A DNA stretch of 64,000 nt from Shinella sp032095155. GTDB lineage: Bacteria; Pseudomonadota; Alphaproteobacteria; Rhizobiales; Rhizobiaceae. The notes beneath the pieces are model-generated. The model was given only the letters and a program-made list of their open reading frames with translations, made no database searches and was not told where the DNA came from. The position numbers and the translations under genes were made by a program. Positions 52,209 through 61,007 of the stretch are shown in pieces. The stretch is from NCBI RefSeq assembly GCF_049199905.1, contig NZ_JBLZPK010000048.1, positions 96,455-160,454 on the forward strand, written 5' to 3'. Numbering within the stretch: the stretch's first letter is position 1; every line of letters begins with the position of its first letter.

Positions 52209-53243
52209 GTGAAAGGACAGGCCTTGCGCTCGACATTGACGGACATCGCCCGTGAAGCCGGCGTCTCGCCGGCGACGGTGGACAGGGTCCTCAACAACCG
52301 TCAGGGCGTGCGGGAACGAACCCGCGACGCCGTGCTGGAGACGGCTCGAAAACTCGGCTATCTCGCCGCGCCATTTTCGGAGGCGGCTGAGACAACAGGA
52401 AAAATCCGGCTCGATTTCGTACTGCCGGCTGGCACGAACACCTTCATCGCCAATCTTCTGACGCAGATCGTTAATCAGGGCGCCCTGCAGGACGATCTCG
52501 ACATCCGCATCCAGTCGATCGAGGGCTTCAATCCCGATACACTCGCTCGAACTCTGCACGCTCTGATCGGAGTAACGCAGGGCGTCGGCGTTATTGCCCT
52601 CGATCATCCGACGGTTCGTGAGGCCATGCGCGCACTCTCGCTTTCCGGCATGCCGATCGTCACGCTTGCCTCGGACATCCTCCACGTTCCGCGCACGGGC
52701 TATGTCGGCATCGATAACCGCGCGGCAGGCAGGCTTGCCGGCTATCTGCTCGGCCGGTTCCTCGGCCGCGGCACCAAGCGCAAGATCGCACTATTTGCAG
52801 GGTCCCTCTCCTATCGCGGCCACGAGGAGCGCGAAATGGGCTTCCGGCATGTCATCATGGAAGAGTTTTTCGACCTCGATATCGTCGAGTTGCGCGAAGT
52901 CCGCGACGACCGGCAGCGCGCCTATGAAGAAGCGGTCGCTCTGTTCAAGCGCCACCCAGATCTCTCAGGGATTTACAATATCGGCGCCGGCAATGCCGGT
53001 ATCGGGCAAGCCTTGCAAGAGGCGGGCATGGCTTCCTCCGTCATCTTCGTTGGTCACGAGCTTACGGAAAGCACCAAGCGCTTCCTTCTCGACGGCACCA
53101 TTGATGCCGTTATAGACCAGAACCCGCGCGTGGAGGCGCGCGAAGCCATCTCCGTGCTCAAGAACACCATCCTTGGTCGAAAACTGGAACACCATCCTCC
53201 ACGCCTTCAGGTCATCTTCCGGGAGAACATTCCGGAATCCTGA
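52209..53243 (+). CDS. LacI-family transcriptional regulator, divergent from the operon
   Basis: A 344-residue LacI-type regulator. The helix-turn-helix is LTDIAREAGVSPATVDRVLN with NRQGVRERTRD after it, and the periplasmic-binding-like effector domain includes GVIALDHPTVREAMRALS and GYVGIDNRAAGRLAGYLLG. The start is the GTG at 52209, with a TTG at 52224 as an alternative that has AAAGGAC upstream. It is divergent from the long ABC/catabolic operon and probably controls it. The V-x-R-V-L-N recognition helix belongs to the sugar-regulator branch with a type I binding domain like RbsB. Confidence 0.9.
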   Translation: MKGQALRSTLTDIAREAGVSPATVDRVLNNRQGVRERTRDAVLETARKLGYLAAPFSEAAETTGKIRLDFVLPAGTNTFIANLLTQIVNQGALQDDLDIRIQSIEGFNPDTLARTLHALIGVTQGVGVIALDHPTVREAMRALSLSGMPIVTLASDILHVPRTGYVGIDNRAAGRLAGYLLGRFLGRGTKRKIALFAGSLSYRGHEEREMGFRHVIMEEFFDLDIVELREVRDDRQRAYEEAVALFKRHPDLSGIYNIGAGNAGIGQALQEAGMASSVIFVGHELTESTKRFLLDGTIDAVIDQNPRVEAREAISVLKNTILGRKLEHHPPRLQVIFRENIPES

Positions 53244-53270
53244 ACGAAGAGCGCTGGGGCGAAGCGACAT

Positions 53271-53520
53271 TCACCGTAGCCAGATCATTGCAGCGACGAG
53301 ATAGACGAAGCCCTCGAAGTGAGTTGTGCGGCGGTCGTAACGTATTGCGAAACGATGGCAGTGTTTCATTCGGTTGAAACAACGCTCGATGCGGTTGCGG
53401 TGTTTGTAGAGGGCTTCCTCTGCGGGACGACCGCCTCGGCTCCATGTCTGTGATCCTATCCCGCAAGGCATTGCTGTCATAGGCTTTGTCCGCCAGAACG
53501 GCATCTCCGCTCTGGGTCAT
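53271..53520 (-). pseudogene. IS5-family transposase C-terminal remnant, frameshifted
   Basis: One frame gives VLADKAYDSNALRDRI, the region around the second catalytic Asp of IS5/IS427-type transposases. A second frame gives EEALYKHRNRIERCFNRMK, then RFAIRYDRRTTHFEGFVYL and VAAMIWLR before the stop, the C-terminal block with the DDE Glu. The two pieces are separated by a frameshift near 53430. The N-terminal half is missing. It lies just after the lacI gene. Confidence 0.8.
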
Positions 53521-53810
53521 AGAAGAGCCTGGGCTTGCGTGATGTCCCCAACTTGATCAGCCATTGTCCATCATTCAACTCATACCACTTCATACCCACG
53601 CAAACGCCTCCGTGGTTCAACACAGGGCTCTATGACTCAGCGATCTCGTGATTTCGGAATCCTGAATGTCGATCGGTGCCACCGCTTTCAACACCAGCGC
53701 TCGTCAACAGGCCAAGCATACACGAGCATTCCTATCGGATCAGACAATGGTGAAGGAAATGCCGACTATCCTTGCCCAAAGGGCCCGCTTCCAGGCTAAA
53801 CTGCGAGCTG
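53521..53810. other. relic intergenic DNA after the IS5 remnant
   Basis: No gene is supported. A 12-base sequence, CGGAATCCTGAA, at 53655-53666 repeats 53233-53244 at the very end of lacI, so the block between them may be an insertion with duplicated ends or the result of a rearrangement. Confidence 0.4.
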
Positions 53811-55190
53811 TCAAGCAATCTCGCGCGCCAAGGAAAGCACGTCATCTGCCATCATCGGATCGGTCGATTTCGAACGCGTGTGAGAAGCATTTAGCCGCCG
53901 AGCGACGATATCGTGGTTGAGCCACAGCACAGGACCGGAGGGCTCCGAGGATTCGCCGAAGATAAGCTGCCCGGTCGCCTCCACCACGAGACCGCTCAGG
54001 AGATCACCGAGCATAAACTTGCTGTCCCGGTGCATTTGGGTGATTTCATTTGATGTTCCGATTGTCAGATCGGCCTGGGCTTGACTGTTTGCCATTGGCC
54101 AGGCCGAGAAATCATAGAACGGACGCATGACCTCGCTGGCCTGCATATCGGTGATCTTGTGGAAAACGTCCTCCATTGTCAGGCCATCTGCCAAAAGTGC
54201 CTGACCGGCCTGCCACTGCTCGTCGGCCCACCCGCCTCCATTTTCCTTTTTCAAGGCGAGCAAAAGTGGGATCAGCGGCAGCTCGATCCCCGTGAACACG
54301 TCGGACGAATTGGTGCGGATTTCGGGGCAATTGTAGACGGTTGCCTTGACTCCCGCCGCCCAAGCCTGCTCAGCAATGCTCTCAAGCCGCATCTTGGCAT
54401 ACCCTTGGGTGTAGTTGGTGTATGTCTGCCAACGGTAGCTTCCATCGATCAGGACTGCCGATCCATGGTAACCGTATGCCGTGTAGCGGACCTGACCGCC
54501 CGAAGCTTCTACCCGTCCACGGATCGCCGCGCTGAGATCTATGAGATGGCGAAAGGTGTTGGCTGATACGTCATCAAAGTTCTGCAGGATGAGCTTGCCC
54601 ATGTCGCTTTCCAGCAACGTCTGCGACGACATGTGGCGTGGTCCGGTCCCCTTGTATATCCGATTGGCAACGACCAAAAACACCTTCGCTTTTGGGATGC
54701 CGCCAGCCATTGTGTGTACAAAGAAGACATTGCGGCCGGCAGCGACCATTCCGTCGAGGACGGCCATGGCTTGCGAAAGAGCTTCCGTAAACCGAGCTGT
54801 GGCTATATCGCGGCATTGCTCTACGTAATCCCAGTCGACTTTGTCGGTTTGCCAGCTTTCAAGCGTCATCTTGGACAGGAGGTCGGTCGGCGTAGGACCT
54901 CCAGCGGGTGCATCAAGGTCGAAACCAGCCATGAGCGGGATGTTGATGATTGTGCCGCCCAGCCGTTCTTCAGCGACAGCCAGTTCGTCGGCATCAAGCG
55001 GCCGCAACACGTTGTTTTCATCGCGTCGCCCAACGGTGAACCCCACGATCTGCATTCCGGCCCGTCGGGCTTCGTCGAGAAGGCCGGTGGCATATCCACG
55101 ACCGAACAATTCGCCGAAGAGAACGAAAACGTCGCCTTTTCGAAATACAGTGTTCTCGGAGATGCGCGTCAAAGCGATCGGTTTATCCAT
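53811..55190 (-). CDS. FabMG-family enoyl-ACP reductase-like protein
   Basis: About 459 residues from the ATG at 55190 (MDKPIALTRISENTVFRKG). The glycine-rich FGELFGRGYATGLLDEARRAG is a probable dinucleotide-binding start. YTNYTQGYAK shows a Tyr-x8-Lys spacing as in FabV-type reductases. The sequence recalls proteins called enoyl-ACP reductase FabMG family, described as triclosan-tolerant; this is from memory and not checked. The gene stands alone between an IS relic and intergenic DNA, with no fatty-acid genes nearby. The frame upstream to 55235 is less likely. Confidence 0.6.
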   Translation of the reverse strand: MDKPIALTRISENTVFRKGDVFVLFGELFGRGYATGLLDEARRAGMQIVGFTVGRRDENNVLRPLDADELAVAEERLGGTIINIPLMAGFDLDAPAGGPTPTDLLSKMTLESWQTDKVDWDYVEQCRDIATARFTEALSQAMAVLDGMVAAGRNVFFVHTMAGGIPKAKVFLVVANRIYKGTGPRHMSSQTLLESDMGKLILQNFDDVSANTFRHLIDLSAAIRGRVEASGGQVRYTAYGYHGSAVLIDGSYRWQTYTNYTQGYAKMRLESIAEQAWAAGVKATVYNCPEIRTNSSDVFTGIELPLIPLLLALKKENGGGWADEQWQAGQALLADGLTMEDVFHKITDMQASEVMRPFYDFSAWPMANSQAQADLTIGTSNEITQMHRDSKFMLGDLLSGLVVEATGQLIFGESSEPSGPVLWLNHDIVARRLNASHTRSKSTDPMMADDVLSLAREIA

Positions 55191-55694
55191 GCTGCATGCT
55201 CTCTGATTCGTATTGTCGAGCAATGGCTCAGACATCTTTCACTATGGAATGCCCGCACTCGCGGGCAATAGGAACTCATTTTCGGTGACGGTTCATTTCA
55301 AAACGTGAAGTCGCTTCCTGATATTCTTCAAGTTTAGTGAGATGCTGAAGCAGCGAACGAATGGCCAAAGCAGCCTTGCGACGCATTCTGGGCCAAAACA
55401 CCATCTGGCCTGATGCGCTTACCATCGCCGAATGAACGCCTTCTGGGCGTCTCACAACGTCGATGCCTTCATGCTTCCGCTCCTTTCCCAGCGGGAAAAT
55501 TACGACTGAAAACTCAAGTTATGAACGGTCCAGCTTTTCGCAATCAGAGCGCCAGATCGACCAACTGCGGGAGGCGATGCCGGACGGGGCGACGCGTGAT
55601 CATGAGAGCGTCTCATTCTCTGTCATTTGCCCAGTTGCTCGCTACACATGAAGTGAGTATCGAGGACGAAGTGAATCTGGGAATACCGCACCGC
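55191..55694. other. intergenic region without a supportable gene
   Basis: About 500 bp between the divergent FabMG-like and SorC-like genes. The SorC frame remains open upstream to 55413, but that part has no SorC similarity and no codon-like composition. It should contain both promoters; no clear operator or hairpin was seen. Confidence 0.4.
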
Positions 55695-56651
55695 ATGAGC
55701 GAAGATTGGGGACATTTCGACGAGGACCTGGAGCGCGCCCGTGTCGCATGGCTCTATTTCATCGGCGGGCAGACCCAGCAGGAAATCGCCCAGCGAATGA
55801 ACATCACGCGGCTGAAGGTCAACAAGATCATCGGCCAGGTGCGCGAATCCGGCTTCGTGCAGGTCAATGTCAGCCTGCCGCTCACCGACTGCATCGAACT
55901 CGCCGAAAAAGTTTCCGCCCGCTACGGCCTCGTCGACGCCATCGTAGTGCCGGATCTCGACGATTATCTCGAGCAGAAACGGGTGATTGGTGAGGCTGCC
56001 GGCTCGCTTGCCAGCGACCTGATCGAAGGCCGCGACATGGGCGTCGGCATCGGCTCGGGTCGAACCCTGAGCTTTGCCGTGCGCAGCCTGCGGGCAAAAC
56101 CGAAATCGGAAAGCTGGGTCGTCGGCCTCACCGGCGGCGTCACCAGCGGCTCGGCCACCAACACGTTCGAGGTGGCAACGGCCTTTGCGCGTGCGCTCGG
56201 CGTCGAATGTCACTATCTGACGGCGCCAATCTATTGCGCCAATCCCGAAAGCCGCAACGCCCTACTGCTCAACGACGAGCTAACGGACGTGCTAGCGCGC
56301 ACCGAGATCGCCGATATCGGCATCGTATCCTGCGGCGCGCTGGCGCAAGATACGTCGCTGACGCAGATCCGCGTGGTGAAGGACAATCTCGACACGTTGC
56401 TGAAGCGCGGCGCGGTCGGCGAGTTCATGGGGTGGTTTCTCGACGCGCGCGGTCAGGCGATCGATCATTTCCTCAACGACTCGATCATCGCGCTGCCGCC
56501 GGACAAGCTAAAGCTGAAACCAATTTCCGTGCTGGTTTCCGGCGGTATTCGCAAAATCCCGATCATCCGGGCGATCCTGCGCGCCGGCTATGTCAACCGG
56601 CTTGTCACCAACGAAGGTGTCGCGCGGGCCCTGCTGCAAGGCCCGCGCTGA
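55695..56651 (+). CDS. SorC-family sugar-binding transcriptional regulator
   Basis: About 318 residues from the ATG at 55695 (MSEDWGHFDEDLERAR). The helix-turn-helix is GQTQQEIAQRMNITRLKVNK; the sugar-phosphate-binding domain carries GVGIGSGRTLSFAVRSL and the closing GGIRKIPIIRAILRAGYVN then LVTNEGVARALL. A GTG at 55670 is an alternative start. SorC regulators respond to phosphorylated sugars; EryD of erythritol pathways is a relative. It is convergent with the DhaK-DhaL gene, nine bases apart, and likely regulates that transporter-kinase operon. Confidence 0.9.
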   Translation: MSEDWGHFDEDLERARVAWLYFIGGQTQQEIAQRMNITRLKVNKIIGQVRESGFVQVNVSLPLTDCIELAEKVSARYGLVDAIVVPDLDDYLEQKRVIGEAAGSLASDLIEGRDMGVGIGSGRTLSFAVRSLRAKPKSESWVVGLTGGVTSGSATNTFEVATAFARALGVECHYLTAPIYCANPESRNALLLNDELTDVLARTEIADIGIVSCGALAQDTSLTQIRVVKDNLDTLLKRGAVGEFMGWFLDARGQAIDHFLNDSIIALPPDKLKLKPISVLVSGGIRKIPIIRAILRAGYVNRLVTNEGVARALLQGPR

Positions 56652-56659
56652 GCATTCAA

Positions 56660-58426
56660 TCAGGCAAGCGCCTTCTGAAGTGCAGCCGTCATGGCGCGCA
56701 GTGTCACGAACGTCGACGCCGCACCGGGGTCGATATGGCCAACCGAGCGCTCGCCAAGCTTCGCCGAGCGACCACGGCGTGATTCCAGTGCCGCCGTCGC
56801 CTTCATGCCAGCCTCGCCGCCGTCGCGCGCGGCAACCAGCACGTCCAGCGCGGAGCCGCCGTCCTTCGCCACCGCTTGGCCGGCTTCGACCGCCGGGCCC
56901 CAGGCGTCGATCATCGTCTTGTCGCCGGGATCAGCGCGGCCGCGATCGCGAATGCCCTGACAGGCGGCACTCAGCCATTCGGCCATGCCCGCACCATCGA
57001 GGTTGAGGCGGTGGCTGACGGCCGTGCCGGCGCGCAGGAACGCGGTGGCGTAGAGCGGACCGGAGGAAGCGCCGACAGCATCCAGGAAGGCCTTCGCCAT
57101 GCGCTTGCAGATGCCCTCGATCGTCTCGTCATCCTGGCTGTCTTCTAGCGCGCTCTGCACGGCTTTCCAGCCGATCTCCATCGTCACACCATGGTCGCCG
57201 TCGCCGATTACGCCGTCGAGTTCGGAAAGCCAGTTCTTCTCCGCGATGATCTCGTTGCCGACGGCATGCATCATCATCTTGAAGATGACAGGCGTGACGT
57301 CGCCTTCGGTCAGAAGCTCGCGCGGCTTTTCCTGTGCGGCTGCCGTGCTCTCGGCAGCCTTGACGGCCTTGCGGCTGCGCGCGGCAATGCCGTCGGTCTT
57401 CTCGAAGGCGCCGACGACGAGGGCCGGCGTGCGGCAGGGATGATCGAGAAGCGCCTGCAACGTGTCGTCGAGCTTCATCAGCGTAACGGAGGCGCCGGCC
57501 ATTTCCAGCGAGGTGGCATATTCACCGACCCAGGAGGCATGGATTTCGATATCCAGTGCATCGAGCCGCTGCTTGACGCGGCGGAAGATGAGGTAGAGCT
57601 CGATCTGCGACGTGGCGCCGAGACCGTTGACGAGAACGGCAACGCGCTCGCCCGCCTTCAGGCCAAGCTCCTTGATGACGGCATCGACCAGTTCGTCGGT
57701 CACCTCGTCCACCGGCGCAAGCTTCTGGCGGCGGATGCCGGGTTCGCCATGGATGCCCATGCCGATTTCCATCTCGTCGTCACCGATTGTGAAGTTCGGC
57801 TTGCCGGTCTGCGGCAGCGAGCACGGGCTGAGCGCCACGCCCATCGAGCGGGTCGCCTCGTTCGCTGCCTGCGCCAAGGCTTCGACGCGCGCCAACGGCT
57901 CGCCGAGATCGGCGGCGGCACCGGCGACCTTGAAGACGAAGAAGTCGCCGGCAATGCCGCGGCGTTCGGATTTGCGCTCGATCGGGGCGGAAGCAACATC
58001 ATCGGCAACCGCGACATGGCGCACGGCGATGCCGGCCTGTTCCAGCTCTTCCGCGGCCATGGTGAAGTTCAAGACGTCGCCGGTATAGTTGCCGTAGAGC
58101 ATGACGACACCGACGCCGCCATCGACGGCGCGGGCGGCTTCGACGATGTGTGAAGGCGAGGGAGAGGCGAAGACGTTGCCGACGGCGGCGGCATCGGCAA
58201 GGCCGCGCCCCACATAGCCGGCAAAGGCCGGCTCATGGCCGGAGCCGCCACCGACGACGATGCCCACCTTGCCATCCCGCGGGCCATCGACGGCGACGAC
58301 GGCCCGTCCGGTAGACCCTTCCACGCGCAGCATGTCCGGATGCGCGCCGACCATGCCTTCGATCAACTCCGCGATGATGTTTTCCGGCGCGTTGATCAGC
58401 TTCTTGGTTTTGACTTCCTGGTTCAT
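56660..58426 (-). CDS. DhaK-DhaL fused dihydroxyacetone-type kinase
   Basis: A 588-residue ATP-dependent kinase with both domains in one chain. DhaK: GGGSGHEPAFAGYVGRGLAD and GIHGEPG with His226, which binds the keto substrate covalently. DhaL: GDGDHGVTM (408-413), the Mg-ATP aspartates, then GASSGPLYATAFLRAG. The ATG at 58426 is used; the frame further upstream overlaps the permease gene. Family members phosphorylate dihydroxyacetone, or D-/L-erythrulose in tetritol pathways. A dedicated sugar importer and SorC regulator next to it argue for a tetrulose or similar ketose. Confidence 0.92.
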   Translation of the reverse strand: MNQEVKTKKLINAPENIIAELIEGMVGAHPDMLRVEGSTGRAVVAVDGPRDGKVGIVVGGGSGHEPAFAGYVGRGLADAAAVGNVFASPSPSHIVEAARAVDGGVGVVMLYGNYTGDVLNFTMAAEELEQAGIAVRHVAVADDVASAPIERKSERRGIAGDFFVFKVAGAAADLGEPLARVEALAQAANEATRSMGVALSPCSLPQTGKPNFTIGDDEMEIGMGIHGEPGIRRQKLAPVDEVTDELVDAVIKELGLKAGERVAVLVNGLGATSQIELYLIFRRVKQRLDALDIEIHASWVGEYATSLEMAGASVTLMKLDDTLQALLDHPCRTPALVVGAFEKTDGIAARSRKAVKAAESTAAAQEKPRELLTEGDVTPVIFKMMMHAVGNEIIAEKNWLSELDGVIGDGDHGVTMEIGWKAVQSALEDSQDDETIEGICKRMAKAFLDAVGASSGPLYATAFLRAGTAVSHRLNLDGAGMAEWLSAACQGIRDRGRADPGDKTMIDAWGPAVEAGQAVAKDGGSALDVLVAARDGGEAGMKATAALESRRGRSAKLGERSVGHIDPGAASTFVTLRAMTAALQKALA

Positions 58427-58463
58427 TCTCTTGTCTTTCGTCAGATCGATGCGGCGGCTTGCG

Positions 58464-59441
58464 TCAAACGTCACGGCGCAGATAACGGCGGGAAATGGCG
58501 TCGAAGGAAATGGCGAGCACGACAATCGCGCCCGAGACGATACCCTGCCAATAGGGCGAGACGCCGAAGAGCACGATGATGTTTTCGATGATGGCGATGA
58601 TGCCGGCACCGAAGATCGCCCCGATCGGGCTGCCGATGCCGCCCGTCGTGGCGACCCCGCCGATGACGGAGGCGGCGATCGGCGCCAGAACCCAGGTATC
58701 GCCGATCGACGGCTGGGCGGTGCCGAGGCGCGCGACCATCAGAACGCCGGCCAGTCCGGCGATCGCGCCGGCCACGCCGAACACGAGAAGGCGTATCTTG
58801 TCGACCTTGATGCCGAGCATGCGCGCACCGGCCTGGTTGTTGCCGATCGCATACATGTAGCGGCCGAACGGCGTCTTCAGCATGACGAAGGTGGCGAAAG
58901 CCAGCGCCACGAGCATGATGAGGAAGGGAACAGGCACGCCAAGCAGATCACCACGGCCGAGATAGTGCACATCGCGCGGGATGCCCGTGATCGCGACGCC
59001 GCGCGTCAGCACCAGGTTCGCGCCACCGAAGATGCCGGCTGTGCCGATAGTGAGCACCAGCGAATGCAGCCGGAGCACGGTCACCAAGAGGCCGTTGAGA
59101 AGGCCAAGGCAGCCACCAAGCAGGATCGCCAGCAGCATCGCCGAATAGGGCTCGAAGCCGAGCCGCACCATCAGGATGCCGGAGATGACGCCGCACAGGC
59201 CGCCGATCACGCCGAGCGACAGGTCGAGTTCGCCGAGCACCATCAGCATGGACTGCGCGATGGTGATGAGGCCGACGAAGGCCAGCCCGCGCGCGATGAC
59301 CGACAGGTTATAAGGCGTGAGGAAGTAGGGAGAGATCATCGCGGACAGCGTGAAGATGACCGCGAGGGCGACGAAGACGCCGGCAAGCGGGCTGCGCGCC
59401 AGATGCGCGACGGCGCTGGTTTGCGTGGAACTAGTTTGCAT
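58464..59441 (-). CDS. sugar ABC transporter permease, RbsC type
   Basis: A 325-residue permease. LGELDLSLGVIGGLCGVI is the conserved loop, followed by LHSLVLTIGTAGIFGGANLV and SVIGGVATTGGIGSPIGA. It is the only permease in this operon, so presumably homodimeric. Its start overlaps the ATPase gene by 11 bp and 37 bp separate it from the kinase gene. Confidence 0.9.
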   Translation of the reverse strand: MQTSSTQTSAVAHLARSPLAGVFVALAVIFTLSAMISPYFLTPYNLSVIARGLAFVGLITIAQSMLMVLGELDLSLGVIGGLCGVISGILMVRLGFEPYSAMLLAILLGGCLGLLNGLLVTVLRLHSLVLTIGTAGIFGGANLVLTRGVAITGIPRDVHYLGRGDLLGVPVPFLIMLVALAFATFVMLKTPFGRYMYAIGNNQAGARMLGIKVDKIRLLVFGVAGAIAGLAGVLMVARLGTAQPSIGDTWVLAPIAASVIGGVATTGGIGSPIGAIFGAGIIAIIENIIVLFGVSPYWQGIVSGAIVVLAISFDAISRRYLRRDV

Positions 59442-60930
59442 GGGCTTTCGCCTCCGTGCCGAAGATGGCGCCTACGAGGGTTTCATTGCTGGTGTTCGTG
59501 GTGTCGAACTCGCCGGTGATGCGGCCATGGTGCATGGTCACGATGCGGCTTGCGCATTTCTTGAGTTCGTCAAGTTCCGAGGAGACGAGAATGACGCCTA
59601 CGCCCTCCTCGGCCAGACCCTTCATGATCTTGTAAATCTCGGTCTTGGTGCGGATGTCGATACCCTTGGTGGGTTCGTCGAAGATCAGCACGCGCGGCCG
59701 CGTCGCCATCGCCCGGCCGATGATGGCCTTCTGCTGGTTGCCGCCGGAGAGCTGCGAGATGCGCTTGCCCATGCCGGAGGTGCGGATGCCGTAGTCGTCG
59801 ATGATCTTCTGCACCGCCTCCCGCTCGCGGCCGCGGCTGATGCCGAACGAGCCCTTGGTCAGCGAGAGGATGGAAATGCCGATGTTTTCGCGCAGCGACA
59901 GCAGCGGGAAGATACCGTGATGCTTGCGCTCCTCCGAGAGGTAGAGCATGCCGCCGCCGACCGAGGCGGATGTGTCGTTCAACGCCCAGGGCTTGCCGTC
60001 GACCGTCACTGCACCCGCCTTGGCTTTCAGGAAGCCGAAGACCGTCTGCATGACTTCCGAGCGCCCGGCGCCGACGAGCCCGGCAAAGCCGAGAATCTCG
60101 CCACGGCGTAGGGTAAAACTGACATCGTGGAAACGGGCGCCGGAAAGCCCGCGCACATCCATGATCGTGTCGGTAGCAGGCCCTTGCGGGCGAAAATGTT
60201 CGTCGAAGGCGAGGTCCCGGCCGGACATGGCACGGATCAGGTCCGCTTCGCCGATGTCCATAATCCGGCCACTTTCGACCTTCTCGCCGTTGCGCAGCAC
60301 CGTGTAGTCGTCGCCGATCGCAAAGACCTCGTCCATCTTGTGGCTGATGAAGACGATAGCGTGGTCGCGGTCGAGCAGGCCGCGGATGACCTTGAAGACC
60401 CGATCCACCTCGACGCGCGTCAGTGACGAGGTCGGCTCATCGAGAATGAGGACCTTCATGTCGGCATTGGTGCAGGCGCGTGCGATCTGCAGCAGCTGCT
60501 GGTCGGAGACGGAAATGTTGGCGACCAGTGCGCGCGGATCGGCCTCGATGCCGAAGCGTTCGAGATAGGTCCGGGCTTCCTCGACGAGCGCACCGCGATT
60601 GACGAGACGCCCGCCATGCCCTGTCCGTTCGAACGGCATGAAAAGGTTTTCCGCAACGCTCATCTGCGGGAAGAGATTGAGCTCCTGCGGCACATAGGCG
60701 ACGTTCTTGTAGAGGCTCGCATCCTCTGCCGGGTCACGCCCGTCGATCAGCACCTGGCCGCGTGAGGGTCGGTCGGTGCCGGTAAGGATCTTGACGAGGG
60801 TGGATTTGCCCGCACCATTCTCGCCGGCGAAAATGTGCGTGCGGCCGAGTTCGATCGACAGATCGACCCCGTCGAGGGCGGTCACGCCGGGAAAGTCCCG
60901 GCCAAGGCCGCGGGTTTCGAGATAAGCCAT
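59431..60930 (-). CDS. sugar ABC transporter ATP-binding protein, RbsA type
   Basis: A 499-residue tandem ATPase. NBD1: Walker A GENGAGKST, signature ISVSDQQLLQIARA (LSxGQ weakly conserved), Walker B VLILDEPTSSLT. NBD2: degenerate Walker A GLVGAGRSE, signature LSGGNQQKAIIGRAM, Walker B VLIFDEPTKGID. Normal length and order for the family. It lies between the permease and a hairpin that separates it from the binding-protein gene. Confidence 0.92.
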   Translation of the reverse strand: MAYLETRGLGRDFPGVTALDGVDLSIELGRTHIFAGENGAGKSTLVKILTGTDRPSRGQVLIDGRDPAEDASLYKNVAYVPQELNLFPQMSVAENLFMPFERTGHGGRLVNRGALVEEARTYLERFGIEADPRALVANISVSDQQLLQIARACTNADMKVLILDEPTSSLTRVEVDRVFKVIRGLLDRDHAIVFISHKMDEVFAIGDDYTVLRNGEKVESGRIMDIGEADLIRAMSGRDLAFDEHFRPQGPATDTIMDVRGLSGARFHDVSFTLRRGEILGFAGLVGAGRSEVMQTVFGFLKAKAGAVTVDGKPWALNDTSASVGGGMLYLSEERKHHGIFPLLSLRENIGISILSLTKGSFGISRGREREAVQKIIDDYGIRTSGMGKRISQLSGGNQQKAIIGRAMATRPRVLIFDEPTKGIDIRTKTEIYKIMKGLAEEGVGVILVSSELDELKKCASRIVTMHHGRITGEFDTTNTSNETLVGAIFGTEAKAHAN

Positions 60931-60960
60931 GGGATACCTGCGCGCAGGATGAAGACAGAA

Positions 60961-60984
60961 GAGGCGCGGGAAAACCCGCGCCTC
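60961..60984 (-). terminator. intercistronic hairpin between binding-protein and ATPase genes
   Basis: GAGGCGCGGG (60961-60970) and CCCGCGCCTC (60975-60984) form a perfect ten-pair stem with a four-base loop. On the transcribed strand it follows the binding-protein stop at 61008 by 23 bases, and no strong U run comes after. It most likely protects the 3' end of the binding-protein message or partly terminates, giving more binding protein than ATPase. Confidence 0.8.
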
Positions 60985-61007
60985 GCGGCAATCCGGTTTC
61001 TGCCGGA

